A DNA stretch of 64,000 nt from NCBI RefSeq assembly GCF_003044275.1, contig NZ_PZPL01000001.1, positions 1,116,001 through 1,180,000 of the forward strand, in the 5' to 3' direction. This document shows, one piece after another, positions 24,992-33,730 of this stretch (its first letter is position 1; every line of letters starts with the position of its first letter). A model generated the notes under the pieces. That model did not search any database and was not told where the DNA came from. It worked only from the letters and a program-made list of their open reading frames with translations. A program made the position numbers and the translations under genes. The DNA is from Rathayibacter caricis DSM 15933. Lineage in GTDB: Bacteria > Actinomycetota > Actinomycetes > Actinomycetales > Microbacteriaceae.

Positions 24992-25867
24992 TCAGCCCGG
25001 CAGCCGCAGCAGCCCGCCGGCCGAGCGGATGGTCGCCGCGGCGACCGCCATCGCCCGCGCGAGCACCGCGGTCGGGTCCGCATCCGGCCCGTCCAGCCCG
25101 GCGACGACCGCCGAGAACGTCGCGTCGCCCGCTCCCATCGTGTCCACGACCGATCCCGGGGCGCCGGCGATCGGCACCGAGACGCGCCCCGCCAGCCGCA
25201 CGAGCGCGGCACCGTGCGGGCCCGCGGTCTCGAGCACTGCGGAGGCGCCCGCCGCGAGGATCCGCTCGGTCGCCTCGGCCAGGCCCGTGCCGAAGACCAG
25301 CTCGGCGTCCTCCGCTCCCACCTTCACCAGGTCGGCGCGGGCCGAGAGCGCGAGGAGCCCCGCGGCGAAGGCGCCGCGGTCGCGCAGCAGGCCGGGCCGC
25401 GGGTTCGCGTCGATCGCGAGCCGAGCGCCCGCGGGCACCAGGGCCTCGAGGGTCGCCACCTCGGCCGCGTCGTCGAACGGGAAGCCGCTGACGACGATCC
25501 GCTCGGCGCGGGCGGCGGCCGCGCGCAGCGCGTCGGTCGGCAGGAGGGTGCGCGAGCGCGACGCCTCCGAGAAGGAGTAGCGGGGCTCGCCGTCGGTCCG
25601 GTCCGACACCGCCCGGCCCGTGCCCCGCGGAGCCGGCGTGGCGAGGAAGGGGACGCCGTGCGCGCGCAGGTGCTCGCGGAGGAGCAGCCCGGCGGCGCCG
25701 TCGCCGACCATCCCCGCGAGCAGGGACGGCGTGCCGAGGACGGCGAGGCCGACCGCGACGTTGAGGGCGGAGCCGCCCGGGACGTCGGTCGAGCCGGCGG
25801 GATCCCGCATCTCGTCGATCAGGACGTCCCCCAGGACGAGGACGGGCGCGGAGAGGGAGGAGGACAT
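24992..25867 (-). CDS. PfkB-family sugar kinase, probable fructokinase
   Basis: Encodes 291 residues of the ribokinase/PfkB family. Seen: VLGDVLIDEMRD and GGSALNVAVGLAVLG at the N-terminus (substrate site), AIDANPRPGLLRD in the middle, and the catalytic DTMGAGDATFSAVVAG motif with the anion hole and base Asp. Cytosolic phosphorylation of fructose is the natural role in this locus. It is the last gene of the operon binding lipoprotein - permease - permease - LacI - PfkB, 67 bases after the LacI gene. Sequence alone does not prove fructose specificity. Confidence 0.85.
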   Translation of the reverse strand: MSSSLSAPVLVLGDVLIDEMRDPAGSTDVPGGSALNVAVGLAVLGTPSLLAGMVGDGAAGLLLREHLRAHGVPFLATPAPRGTGRAVSDRTDGEPRYSFSEASRSRTLLPTDALRAAAARAERIVVSGFPFDDAAEVATLEALVPAGARLAIDANPRPGLLRDRGAFAAGLLALSARADLVKVGAEDAELVFGTGLAEATERILAAGASAVLETAGPHGAALVRLAGRVSVPIAGAPGSVVDTMGAGDATFSAVVAGLDGPDADPTAVLARAMAVAAATIRSAGGLLRLPG

Positions 25868-25934
25868 GACGCCTTTCGAGGAGGAGTGAGGGCGCGCCGG
25901 AGGACGCCCCCGGACGGGCGGAGGAGCGAGGGGA

Positions 25935-26990
25935 TCAGAGAGCGGGCGCCTGCACGGAGTCGCGAGGCACCAGCGGGCAGGGCAGCAGCACCGGGTGGGA
26001 GGCGAGGAGGAGCTCCTCGCCCGATCCGCCGATGAGCCGGACGAGCGTGTCGACCGCCCAGGCGCCCATCTCGTAGTGCGGCAGGGCGACGGTGGTGAGC
26101 GGCGGGTGGAGGCCCTCGGCGATGATCTCCTGGTTGTCGAACCCGACGACGGAGAGATCGCGCGGGATCTCGAGGTGCAGCTCGGCGGCCGCGCGGTAGG
26201 CGCCCATCGCCATGCGGTCGTTGTAGCAGAAGAGGGCGGTGGGCCGGTCGGGGCGCGAGAGGAGCCGGGTGCCGGCGCGGTAGCCGCCGGGGCTCTCCGA
26301 GACCTCCTCGACGATCAGCGACTCGTCGACCTCGAGGCCCGCCTCGGCGAGCACCTCGCGGTACGCCTGGAGGCGGAGCCGGGTCGCGGGCACGTCGTCG
26401 CGGTTCGTGAGGAACCCGATCCGGCGGTGCCCGGCGCGCACGAGCTCGGTGACCGCCGCGCGCGCCCCGCCGAGCTCGTCGGGCACCGCCGACGGGATCC
26501 GGCCCTCGGTGTCGCGCGCGTCGATCAGCACCGACGGGATCGCGTGCAGCGACTCCGGCAGCGAGACCTCGCGGTGGAACATCGTGGCGAAGAGGATGCC
26601 GTCGACCTGGTTGTCCATCAGGGTCCGGATGGGGGCGCCGAGGTCGCCGGAGTCGCGCATCGTGTTGATCACGACGAGCGTGAGCCCGTGCGCCTGAGCG
26701 GCCTCCTGGGCGCCGAGGATGATGCGACCGGCGTGCGGAGTGGTCGCGATCTCCTCGCTGATCAGGCCGATCATCTCGGTCCGCTGCCGGCGGAGGCTGC
26801 GCGCGATGCGGTTGGCGCCGTAGCCGAGCCTGGCCGCGGTGGCGCGGACCCGCTCGCGCGTCTCGTCGCTCGCGCGCGCCGACTCCACGTCGTTGAGGAT
26901 GTGGGAGACGGTCGTCACGGAGACGCCCGCCTCGCGAGCGACGTCGCGGATGCCGACTGCCTTAGGGGTCACGTCTCCCACATCCCTCAT
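25935..26990 (-). CDS. LacI-family repressor of the inulin/DFA locus (inferred)
   Basis: Encodes 351 residues. The helix-turn-helix GIRDVAREAGVSVTTVSHILNDVESARASDETRERV is followed by the hinge region and a sugar-binding domain (VVGFDNQEIIAEGLHPPLTTVALPHYEMG near the C-terminus is typical). It lies in the operon it presumably controls, 34 bases after the second permease gene. Two operators of the form GACAAWACG-WTTTGTC, one at the bidirectional promoter at 30.2 kb and one before the GH91 gene at 36.3 kb, are its likely targets. Starts: ATG 26990 is used; GTG 26972 would also fit the helix-turn-helix position. Confidence 0.88.
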   Translation of the reverse strand: MRDVGDVTPKAVGIRDVAREAGVSVTTVSHILNDVESARASDETRERVRATAARLGYGANRIARSLRRQRTEMIGLISEEIATTPHAGRIILGAQEAAQAHGLTLVVINTMRDSGDLGAPIRTLMDNQVDGILFATMFHREVSLPESLHAIPSVLIDARDTEGRIPSAVPDELGGARAAVTELVRAGHRRIGFLTNRDDVPATRLRLQAYREVLAEAGLEVDESLIVEEVSESPGGYRAGTRLLSRPDRPTALFCYNDRMAMGAYRAAAELHLEIPRDLSVVGFDNQEIIAEGLHPPLTTVALPHYEMGAWAVDTLVRLIGGSGEELLLASHPVLLPCPLVPRDSVQAPAL

Positions 26991-27024
26991 CGCTCGAACG
27001 TCGAGACTATCGCCGCGGGCCCGC

Positions 27025-27864
27025 TCATCCCTTGACCGCGCCCAGCGTGAGCCCGGCGACGATGTGCCGCTGCAGCACGAGCGTGAGCAGGATCACGGGG
27101 AGGGAGTAGAGGACGGCCAGCGCCGTCATCGCGCCCCAGTCGAGCCCGAACTGCGTCTGGAAGTTCGCGATGACGATCGGAGTCGTCTGCGCGCGCACCG
27201 CGGTGAGCAGCAGCGCGAAGAGGAACTCGTTCCACGAGGCGAGGAACGCGAAGATCGCGGTGACCGCGACTCCGCCCGCCGTCACGGGGATCACGACGCG
27301 CCACAGGGCGCCGAGCCGCGACGCTCCGTCGATCTTCGCCGCCTCCTCGAGCTCGCCGGGGACCGCCTCGAAGAAGCTCGACATGAGCCAGATCGAGAGG
27401 GGGAGCGAGATCGTGGTGTGCGCGATCGCCAGGGCGAGCGAGGTGTCGGCGATGCCGAGAGTGCGGAAGATCGAGATCATCGGGGCGCCGACGACGATCG
27501 GCGGCACCATCCGCATCACGAGCGCGCCGACGATGAAGATGCGCCCGAGCCGCGTGCGGAAGCGGGTCACCGCGTAGGCCGCGGGGATCGCCAGCACGAG
27601 CGAGACGGCGGTGCTGAGGACCGCGGTCACGATGCTGTTGATGAACGAGGCGACGACTCCGTCGCGGCTGAGCGCCGCCACGTAGTTGTCGAGCGTCCAC
27701 TGCGTGGGCAGGATCCGCGGGGGGACCGCGATCGTCTCGAGCGGCGTCTTGAGCGACGTCAGCAGCATGTAGACGAACGGGAATCCGTAGAGGACGACGG
27801 CGAGGGCGAGCGCGATCCAGATGATCGCGCGGGGGCCGACGCGGGTGGCTTCGAGTCCGTTCAC
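27025..27864 (-). CDS. ABC importer permease, MalG type
   Basis: Encodes 279 residues with six helices. Seen: LYGFPFVYMLLTSLKTPLETIAVPP near the start, the EAA loop EAAKIDGASRLGALWRVVIPVTAGG and the ending LQRHIVAGLTLGAVKG, all typical of the MalG branch of CUT1 importers. The GTG at 27864 overlaps the stop of the preceding permease gene (GTGA at 27861-27864). It forms the channel with that permease. No ATPase gene is linked. Confidence 0.9.
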   Translation of the reverse strand: MNGLEATRVGPRAIIWIALALAVVLYGFPFVYMLLTSLKTPLETIAVPPRILPTQWTLDNYVAALSRDGVVASFINSIVTAVLSTAVSLVLAIPAAYAVTRFRTRLGRIFIVGALVMRMVPPIVVGAPMISIFRTLGIADTSLALAIAHTTISLPLSIWLMSSFFEAVPGELEEAAKIDGASRLGALWRVVIPVTAGGVAVTAIFAFLASWNEFLFALLLTAVRAQTTPIVIANFQTQFGLDWGAMTALAVLYSLPVILLTLVLQRHIVAGLTLGAVKG

Positions 27865-28829
27865 GAGGTGCTCTCTCCTCCGGGTCGCCAGATCGTGAGG
27901 ATCGCGACGAGGGCGACGGTCAGCATGACGACGAGGTACACCGTGCCCATCGCGCTCGCGAGTCCCGGATCGCCGAACCGGATCATGGTGCGGTAGATCA
28001 GCAGCGACATCGTCTCGGTGCTCTGCTGCGGTCCGCCGTTGGTCTGGATGAGGATGACGTCGAACGCCCGGGCGGCGTCGATCCCGCGCAGGATCAGCGC
28101 GACCGCGATCACCGGCCGCAGCAGCGGGATGACGATGCGGAAGAGGATCGCCGGGTAGCGGGCGCCGTCCAGGCGCGCGGCCTCGATCACGTCGCCGGGG
28201 ATGTTCTGCAGGCCCGCGAACAGCACCAGCGTGACGAACGAGGTGGTCAGCCAGATGTCGGGGATCGCGACCGAGAACAGGGCGATCGACGGGTCGCTCA
28301 GCCAGGCGATCTGACCGGGCGAGGACAGGATGCCGACGCGGCTCAGGACCTCGTTGACGATGCCGAAGTTGTCGATCAGGAGGAAGCGCCAGAGCAGTCC
28401 GGCGACGATCGGAGCGATCATCAGCGGGTACAGGAAGATCGTGCGGAAGACCCGCGAGGCGTCGCCCAGCGCGGTGAACAGCAGCGCGACTCCGAGGCCC
28501 AGCACGAACTCGAGCGTCACGACCACGATCGTGTAGACGAGGGTGCGCCACGAGGCGTTGAGGAAGTCGGGCGAGCCGAAGGCGGTCGCGTAGTTGCCGA
28601 GGCCGACGAACTCGCGGCTGCCGGCGATCGGGTCGATCTCGAAGAAGGAGTCGCCGACGAACTGCAGCAGCGGCCAGCCGACGAAGGCGGCGAGGAACAG
28701 GGCCGCCGGCACCATCAGCAGGGCGGCGAAGCGGCGGTCGGTGAGGGCGCGGCGCGGGGGCCGGCGCCCGGCCGGGGAGGTCCCCGACCGGGCGCCGCGC
28801 GCGGTGCTCACCTCGGTGGCGGAGGTCAC
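27861..28829 (-). CDS. ABC importer permease, MalF type
   Basis: Encodes 322 residues with six helices after a 30-residue basic N-terminus. Seen: FAALLMVPAALFLAAFVGWPLLQFVGDSFFE and the EAA loop EAARLDGARYPAILFRIVIPLLRP. It is the MalF-type partner of the next permease. The GTG at 28829 overlaps the TGA of the binding-protein gene, so the three transport genes are translated together. Its substrate is inferred from the locus to be difructose anhydride or another inulin product. Confidence 0.9.
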   Translation of the reverse strand: MTSATEVSTARGARSGTSPAGRRPPRRALTDRRFAALLMVPAALFLAAFVGWPLLQFVGDSFFEIDPIAGSREFVGLGNYATAFGSPDFLNASWRTLVYTIVVVTLEFVLGLGVALLFTALGDASRVFRTIFLYPLMIAPIVAGLLWRFLLIDNFGIVNEVLSRVGILSSPGQIAWLSDPSIALFSVAIPDIWLTTSFVTLVLFAGLQNIPGDVIEAARLDGARYPAILFRIVIPLLRPVIAVALILRGIDAARAFDVILIQTNGGPQQSTETMSLLIYRTMIRFGDPGLASAMGTVYLVVMLTVALVAILTIWRPGGESTS

Positions 28830-30145
28830 TCGGCCACCAGCGACTCGACCTGCTGCGTCGCGTCGTCGAGCAGGGCCTGGTTGTCGGCTCCGGGCTCGAC
28901 GGCCTTCTGCAGCATCGGCACGAGCACGGTGTCGACGATCTGCTGCCACTCGGCGACCGCGGGGCGGGGGAGCGTGGCGGGCGCCTGGAGCGTCTCGAGC
29001 AGGGGGCCGTAGTTCTCGTAGCCCTCGACGGTGGAGTACTTCTCGAGCACCGAGATGCGCGAGGCGAGGCCCAGGCTCGTGTCGGCGCTGAGCTCGTTGT
29101 TGTCGAAGGCGTACTGCACGAACTCGAGCGCCTTCTCCTGCTTCTCGCTCGCCTTCGCGACCGAGAGGTACCAGGCGCCGGGGACGCCCGCGGGGCCGGC
29201 CTCGCCGCCGATCATCGGAGCGACGCCCACGTTGCCGGCGACGGCCGCGTCGGCCGGGATCTGGCGGTAGGCGTGCGCCCAGAAGCGCATCATCGCGGTC
29301 TTGCCCTGGTTGAACAGGTTCTGCGCGCCGGCCCAGTCGAGCTGAGCGGCTCCGGGAGGGGCGTAGGGGAGGAGGCTCGTGTAGAAGTCGAGCGCCTCCT
29401 TGCTGCTCTCGTCGCCCAGCGAGACGGCGCCGTCGGTGTCGGTGACCATGGTGGTCTCGCCGGTCTGCGACAGGGTGGCGAGCCACTCCGTCTCGACCGC
29501 GCCCTTGACGTCGGTGCCGTAGAGGTCGGGCGTGCCGTCGCCGTCGGTGTCCTGCGTGAAGAACTCGGCGGCGTCGGTGTACTGCTCCCAGGTGGTGGGC
29601 GGCACGAGGTCGTAGCCGTACTCGGCCTTGAAGGCCGTCTTCTGCGCCTCGTCCTCGAAGAGGTCCTTGCGGTAGTAGAGGATCTCGGAGTTGGTCCAGG
29701 CCGGCATGCCGACCTTGCTGCCGTCGACGGTCGCCTCGGAGACGAGCGAGGGGAACAGGTCGGACGTGACCTCGTCGGTGTAGAGGTCGTCGAGCGGAGT
29801 GACGGCGCCGGCGAACGCGGGCAGCCAGATCGCGTCGAGCGCGGCGACGTCGAACGAGACGCTGCCCGAGGAGAACTCGCTGTTGAGACGGTTGTAGAGG
29901 CCGTCGTAGGGGAGCTCGACGAACTCGATCGAGGTGCCGGTCTCCTCGGTGTACTGGTCGGCGATGGGCTGCAGCTCGCCGTGGCCGCCGGCCTCGACGA
30001 GGACGGTCACGGTGTCGGCGTCGCCGGACGCGCCGGTGCCGCCGCCGGCGCCGCAGCCGGCGAGGACGGTGGTGGCGGTCAGGGCGACCGCGCCGACCAC
30101 GAGGAGGCGGCGGGCGGGTCGGGGGGAAGGTCTGCGAAGCGACAT
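28826..30145 (-). CDS. Sugar-binding lipoprotein, probable difructose-anhydride importer
   Basis: Encodes 439 residues. Lipobox VLAGC (Cys31) follows a basic, hydrophobic signal. The mature part has the family 1 binding-protein layout: VTVLVEAGGHGELQPIADQYTEETGTSIEFVELPYDGLYNRL, then KVGMPAWTNSEILYYRKDLFED. It is the first gene of the operon running to the PfkB gene. Transcription starts from a bidirectional promoter about 90 bases upstream, shared with the divergent GH32 gene. GGAG lies eight nt before ATG 30145. Linked GH91 and GH32 enzymes suggest an inulin-derived ligand. Confidence 0.9.
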   Translation of the reverse strand: MSLRRPSPRPARRLLVVGAVALTATTVLAGCGAGGGTGASGDADTVTVLVEAGGHGELQPIADQYTEETGTSIEFVELPYDGLYNRLNSEFSSGSVSFDVAALDAIWLPAFAGAVTPLDDLYTDEVTSDLFPSLVSEATVDGSKVGMPAWTNSEILYYRKDLFEDEAQKTAFKAEYGYDLVPPTTWEQYTDAAEFFTQDTDGDGTPDLYGTDVKGAVETEWLATLSQTGETTMVTDTDGAVSLGDESSKEALDFYTSLLPYAPPGAAQLDWAGAQNLFNQGKTAMMRFWAHAYRQIPADAAVAGNVGVAPMIGGEAGPAGVPGAWYLSVAKASEKQEKALEFVQYAFDNNELSADTSLGLASRISVLEKYSTVEGYENYGPLLETLQAPATLPRPAVAEWQQIVDTVLVPMLQKAVEPGADNQALLDDATQQVESLVAE

Positions 30146-30235
30146 CACTTCGGCTCCAATCGAAAGCACTGCGGGAGGGGGAGCGGCCGCTGTCGAGGCG
30201 ACCGCACGACGACAGCATGCATCGGATGCGCGCGA

Positions 30236-30266
30236 TTGACAATACGTTTTGCCAAAACGTATTGTC
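30236..30266. promoter_or_regulatory. Bidirectional promoter overlaid by one perfect 29-nt palindrome
   Basis: Arms GACAATACGTTTT and AAAACGTATTGTC (30238-30266) with centre GCC. Plus strand: -35 TTGACA (30236-30241), 18-nt spacer, -10 TATTGT (30260-30265), ATG six nt later. Minus strand: GTGACA, 18-nt spacer, TATTGT. One LacI-bound palindrome would shut both the GH32 gene and the importer operon. Confidence 0.8.
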
Positions 30267-30271
30267 ACGAT

Positions 30272-31531
30272 ATGACCAGCACCTCCCCCCTCGGCCTCGA
30301 GCGCGCCGACGCCCTCCGCCCGCGGATCCACTTCACCGCCGAGTCCGGCTGGATCAACGATCCGCACGGCCTGACCTTCCACGACGGCCGCTACCACCTC
30401 TTCCACCAGTACGTCCCGGGCAGCACGGTCTGGGCTCCGAACTGCCACTGGGGCCACGCGGTCGCGACCGACCTCCTGCACTGGGAGCACCGCCCTGTCG
30501 CCCTCGCCCCCGGTGACGGAGACGGCGGCATCTGGACGGGCAGCCTCGTCGTGGCCGAGGACGGAGCGCGGATCCTCTACACCTCGACCGTCGAGGCGGA
30601 CTACGCGCTCGGCCGGGTCCGCGTCGCCCGGCCGGTCGACGAGAGCTGGGACGAGTGGGAGAAGGGCGACGTGCTCATCGAGCCGCCCGCCGACCCGGAC
30701 GTGGTGGTGTTCCGCGACCCCTTCGTGCTCCGCGAGGGCGACGGCTGGCGCATGTTCGTCGGCGCGGGCACCGCGGCGGGCGAGGCGCTGGCGATCACCT
30801 ACACGTCGAGCGACCTCGACTCGTGGCAGCACGACGGAGTCGCCGCGCGCCGCTCCTCCGCCGAGCGCGAGCCCGTGTGGACGGGCGCGCTCTGGGAGTG
30901 CCCGCAGGTGGTCGAGGTCGACGGCCGGCACGTGCTGATCAGCTCCGTCTGGGACGACGACGTCCTCCACTACGCGGCCTACGGCATCGGCGACTACGCC
31001 GACGGACGCTTCGAGGCGCGCGACTGGGGGCGGCTCAGCTTCGGCGACTCCTACTACGCCCCCTCGTTCTTCCGCGACGAGGACGGGCGGCCGTGCCTGA
31101 TGTTCTGGATGCGCGGTGTCGCCGATGCCGAGGCCGGCTGGAGCAGCGCGCTGAGCCTGCCGCACGTGCTCGCGATCCGCGACGAGCGCCTCGTGCTCCT
31201 GCCGCACCCGGCGTGGGCGGGAGGTCGGTCCGTCGAGGCGGAGGGGCCGCTCGACGGCCCCGTGCGCCTGGACTGGACGCCGGAGGCCCCGGGCGACCGC
31301 CTCGAGATCGCCCCGTCGTCCGCGCTCATGTGGAGCGGCTCCGAGCTCGTGCTCGAGCGGGCCGGCTCGGAGCCGTGGACGGCACCGCACGCGGGCGGGC
31401 CTGTCGCGGTGGCCGTGGACGGACCGGTGCTGGAGGCCGTGACGACCGCCGGAGTGCTGGGCGGGCCGATCGAGCCGGCCACCGGCGTCCGCGTGCTCGG
31501 CGGCCGGGTCGAGGCGCGCCCGATCGACTGA
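30272..31531 (+). CDS. GH32 enzyme, possible difructose-anhydride hydrolase
   Basis: Encodes 419 residues, shorter than the GH32 enzyme at 13.1 kb and without signal peptide. Active-site blocks: WINDPHGLTF (nucleophile Asp30; usual Asn after Pro replaced by His), FRDPFVL and WECPQVV (acid/base Glu). Transcription starts at or next to the ATG: the -10 TATTGT lies six nt before it and there is no ribosome-binding site, so the mRNA is probably leaderless. It shares its operator with the importer operon and, by motif, with the GH91 gene. Known difructose anhydride III hydrolases are GH32 members, so cleavage of imported DFA to inulobiose is a reasonable guess; simple beta-fructosidase activity is the alternative. 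Confidence 0.85.
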   Translation: MTSTSPLGLERADALRPRIHFTAESGWINDPHGLTFHDGRYHLFHQYVPGSTVWAPNCHWGHAVATDLLHWEHRPVALAPGDGDGGIWTGSLVVAEDGARILYTSTVEADYALGRVRVARPVDESWDEWEKGDVLIEPPADPDVVVFRDPFVLREGDGWRMFVGAGTAAGEALAITYTSSDLDSWQHDGVAARRSSAEREPVWTGALWECPQVVEVDGRHVLISSVWDDDVLHYAAYGIGDYADGRFEARDWGRLSFGDSYYAPSFFRDEDGRPCLMFWMRGVADAEAGWSSALSLPHVLAIRDERLVLLPHPAWAGGRSVEAEGPLDGPVRLDWTPEAPGDRLEIAPSSALMWSGSELVLERAGSEPWTAPHAGGPVAVAVDGPVLEAVTTAGVLGGPIEPATGVRVLGGRVEARPID

Positions 31532-31555
31532 TCCGCCCGCCCGCCCTCGTGCGGG

Positions 31556-32593
31556 TCAGGGTGCCGAGGCGGTGAGTTCCGCGCGGAGGATCTCGGCGCC
31601 GGCGGTCAGCGCGCTCAGCTTCCCGTGGGCGACCGCGCGAGGCAGGGGAGCCATGCCGCAGTTCGAGCTCGGCAGGAGGTCCGCCGCGTCGACGAACCGC
31701 AGTGCGTCGCGGAGGGTGCCGGCGACCTCCTCCGGGGTCTCGACGGTCTCGCTCGCCACGTCGATCGCGCCGAGCATGACCTTCTTGCCGCGGAGGAGTT
31801 CGAGGAGCTCCATCGGGACGTGGGAGTGGTGGCACTCCAGGGACACGATGTCGAGGGTGGAGCGCTGCAGGAGCGGGAACGACGTCTCGTACTGGCGCCA
31901 CTCCGGCCCGAGGGTCCGCTTCCAGTCGGTGTTCGCCTTGATCCCGTAGCCGTAGCAGATGTGCACGGCCGTCTGGGCGCGCAGCCCCTCCGCCGCTCTC
32001 TCCAGGACGGCGACCCCCCAGTCCCGCACGTCGTCGTGGAAGACGGTGAACGCCGGCTCGTCGAACTGGATGATGTCGACCCCGGCGGCCTCGAGCTCCC
32101 TCGCCTCCTCGTTGAGGATCGCCGCGAACTCCCAGGCCAGCTTCTCCCGGCTCCCGTAGTAGCGGTCGGCGAGGGTGTCGATCATGGTCATCGGTCCGGG
32201 GAGGGCCCACTTGATCGGCCGGGACGTGTGCCGGCGGAGGAACGCCGCGTCGTCGACGAACACGGGCCGCTCGCGGCTCACGGCGCCGACGACGGTCGGC
32301 ACGCTCGCGTCGTACCGGTCCCGGATCCGCACCGTCTCGCGGTTGACGTGGTCCACTCCGGCGAGGTGCTCGATGAAGGTCGTGACGAAGTGCTGCCGGG
32401 TCTGCTCGCCGTCGCTGATGATGTCGATGCCGCGTCGGTGCTGCTCGTGGGCGGCGATGCGCAGGGCGTCCTGCTTGCCCTCGACCAGCTCGTCGCCCTC
32501 GAGCTTCCAGGGGGACCACAGCGTCTCCGGCTCGGCGAGCCAGGAGGGCTTGGGCAGGCTGCCGGCGATGGAGGTGGGCAGGAGAGTGTTCAC
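31556..32593 (-). CDS. mesD: Core methionine synthase MesD-type
   Basis: Encodes 345 residues equivalent to only the catalytic C-terminal domain of cobalamin-independent methionine synthase. Zinc ligands are visible as VHICYG (His and Cys), LECHHS (Glu) and SSNCGM (Cys). Substrate strands include GSLPKPSWL, ISDGEQTRQHF and FDEPAFTVF. The gene directly before it encodes a DUF1852 protein, the partner (MesX) that defines the MesD group, a folate-independent, oxygen-dependent methionine synthase described from fitness data. The methyl donor is not established. GTG 32593 has AAGGATCGCC upstream. It forms a two-gene operon with mesX. Confidence 0.88.
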   Translation of the reverse strand: MNTLLPTSIAGSLPKPSWLAEPETLWSPWKLEGDELVEGKQDALRIAAHEQHRRGIDIISDGEQTRQHFVTTFIEHLAGVDHVNRETVRIRDRYDASVPTVVGAVSRERPVFVDDAAFLRRHTSRPIKWALPGPMTMIDTLADRYYGSREKLAWEFAAILNEEARELEAAGVDIIQFDEPAFTVFHDDVRDWGVAVLERAAEGLRAQTAVHICYGYGIKANTDWKRTLGPEWRQYETSFPLLQRSTLDIVSLECHHSHVPMELLELLRGKKVMLGAIDVASETVETPEEVAGTLRDALRFVDAADLLPSSNCGMAPLPRAVAHGKLSALTAGAEILRAELTASAP

Positions 32594-32613
32594 GGGTGGC
32601 GATCCTTCTCTGA

Positions 32614-33606
32614 TCAGCGGGCGGGGGTCCGGTGCTCCGCCGCCCAGGCGTCCAGCAGCTCCCGGTGCGGCTCGATGAAGTGCTCCGCCGTGTAGGCGCC
32701 CTGCTCGACGGCGAGTCGATCGCGTTCGGCGCGGTCGTAGTCGATCTGCGTCCGCGAGTAGTCCTGCTGCTGGAGGCTCGGCCGGAAAAGGTCCGCCGCC
32801 GCGGAGTTCGTGTTGTAGATCTCCGGGCGGTAGATCTTCTGGAACGTCTCCATCGTGCTGATCGTGCCGATCAGCTGGAGGTTCGAGTGGTCGTTGAGCA
32901 GGTCGCCGCGGAAGTAGTACGCGAGCGGTGCGACGGAGCCGGGTGCCAGGAAGTACCGGACCTGCAGCCCCATCCGGCCGAAGTACTCGTCGGTCAGGGA
33001 CCGCTCGTCCTGCCGGTACTCCACGCCGAGGATCGGGTGGTGGTTCGGGGTCCGGTGGTAGGTCCTGCTCGTCGACACGCTGATGCAGATGACGGGCGGC
33101 GCCGAGAAGCGCTCCCGGTACGCGTCGGACTCGAGGAAGCTCTGGAACAGGGCGCCGTGCAGATCGCCGAAGTCCTCGGGGACGGTGAACTCCTCCGCAC
33201 CCGTGTTCGCGGCCGGCAGTCGCACGCTGAAGTCGAAGTCGCGGACGTAGGACGAGAAGTTGTTCCCGACGATCCCGTGGTGGCGCACGCCGGTCAGCCT
33301 GTCGACGATCCGGACGTCGAGGACCTCGAGGAGGGGGAAGTCGCGGACCGCCTCCTCGGCGGGGAACCCCACCTCGACCGAGACGATCTCGAGCTGGACG
33401 GTGTAGCGGTCCCGACCCGGGTTGTCCCAGTGGGCGAGGTCGTTGAACCGGCGGTCGATCATCGTCAGGGCGTTGCGGAGGTTCTGCCTGCGGTGCTCGC
33501 CCCGGGCGAGGTTGGCGAAGTTCGTGGTGCTCCGAGAGCTGGTCGACGGGGTGTAGTCCTCGTCGAAGCAGGTCGTGGTGATCCTGAAGGTGACGTCGTT
33601 CGCCAT
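32614..33606 (-). CDS. mesX: DUF1852 protein, MesD partner (MesX)
   Basis: Encodes 330 residues of DUF1852. Seen: FRITTTCFDEDYTPSTSSRSTTNFANLARG at the start, RRFNDLAHWDNPGRDRYTV, the His-rich RTYHRTPNHHPILGVEY and YYFRGDLLNDHSNLQLIGTISTMETFQKIYRPEIYNTN, all conserved in the family. Genetic work in other bacteria shows MesX is required for MesD-type methionine synthesis. It is the first gene of the pair, 20 bases before mesD, and is divergent from a LysR gene with a palindrome between them. Confidence 0.88.
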   Translation of the reverse strand: MANDVTFRITTTCFDEDYTPSTSSRSTTNFANLARGEHRRQNLRNALTMIDRRFNDLAHWDNPGRDRYTVQLEIVSVEVGFPAEEAVRDFPLLEVLDVRIVDRLTGVRHHGIVGNNFSSYVRDFDFSVRLPAANTGAEEFTVPEDFGDLHGALFQSFLESDAYRERFSAPPVICISVSTSRTYHRTPNHHPILGVEYRQDERSLTDEYFGRMGLQVRYFLAPGSVAPLAYYFRGDLLNDHSNLQLIGTISTMETFQKIYRPEIYNTNSAAADLFRPSLQQQDYSRTQIDYDRAERDRLAVEQGAYTAEHFIEPHRELLDAWAAEHRTPAR

Positions 33607-33703
33607 GAGCGCCCAATCCGATGATCAGCAGGCCGCACCGGCCCTGAGGGAAGCGTGCGGACCCAGAGTGCCCGTCACACGGAGGCATCGAAGAATCCGG
33701 CGC

Positions 33704-33723
33704 GACTATGCCGGGGTATAGTC
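33704..33723. promoter_or_regulatory. Candidate LysR operator between mesX and lysR genes
   Basis: GACTAT and ATAGTC form perfect arms around GCCGGGGT. The right arm overlaps TATAGT (33717-33722), a possible -10 for the LysR gene eight nt before its ATG. CTAT-N-ATAG arms recall the met-box of MetR-like LysR regulators in other bacteria. Confidence 0.55.
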
Positions 33724-33730
33724 CCGCCCT

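Noticed and set aside
33607..33730. SAM riboswitch before mesX
   Set aside because: No conserved SAM-box core is visible in the 124 bases; only the LysR-type palindrome stands out.
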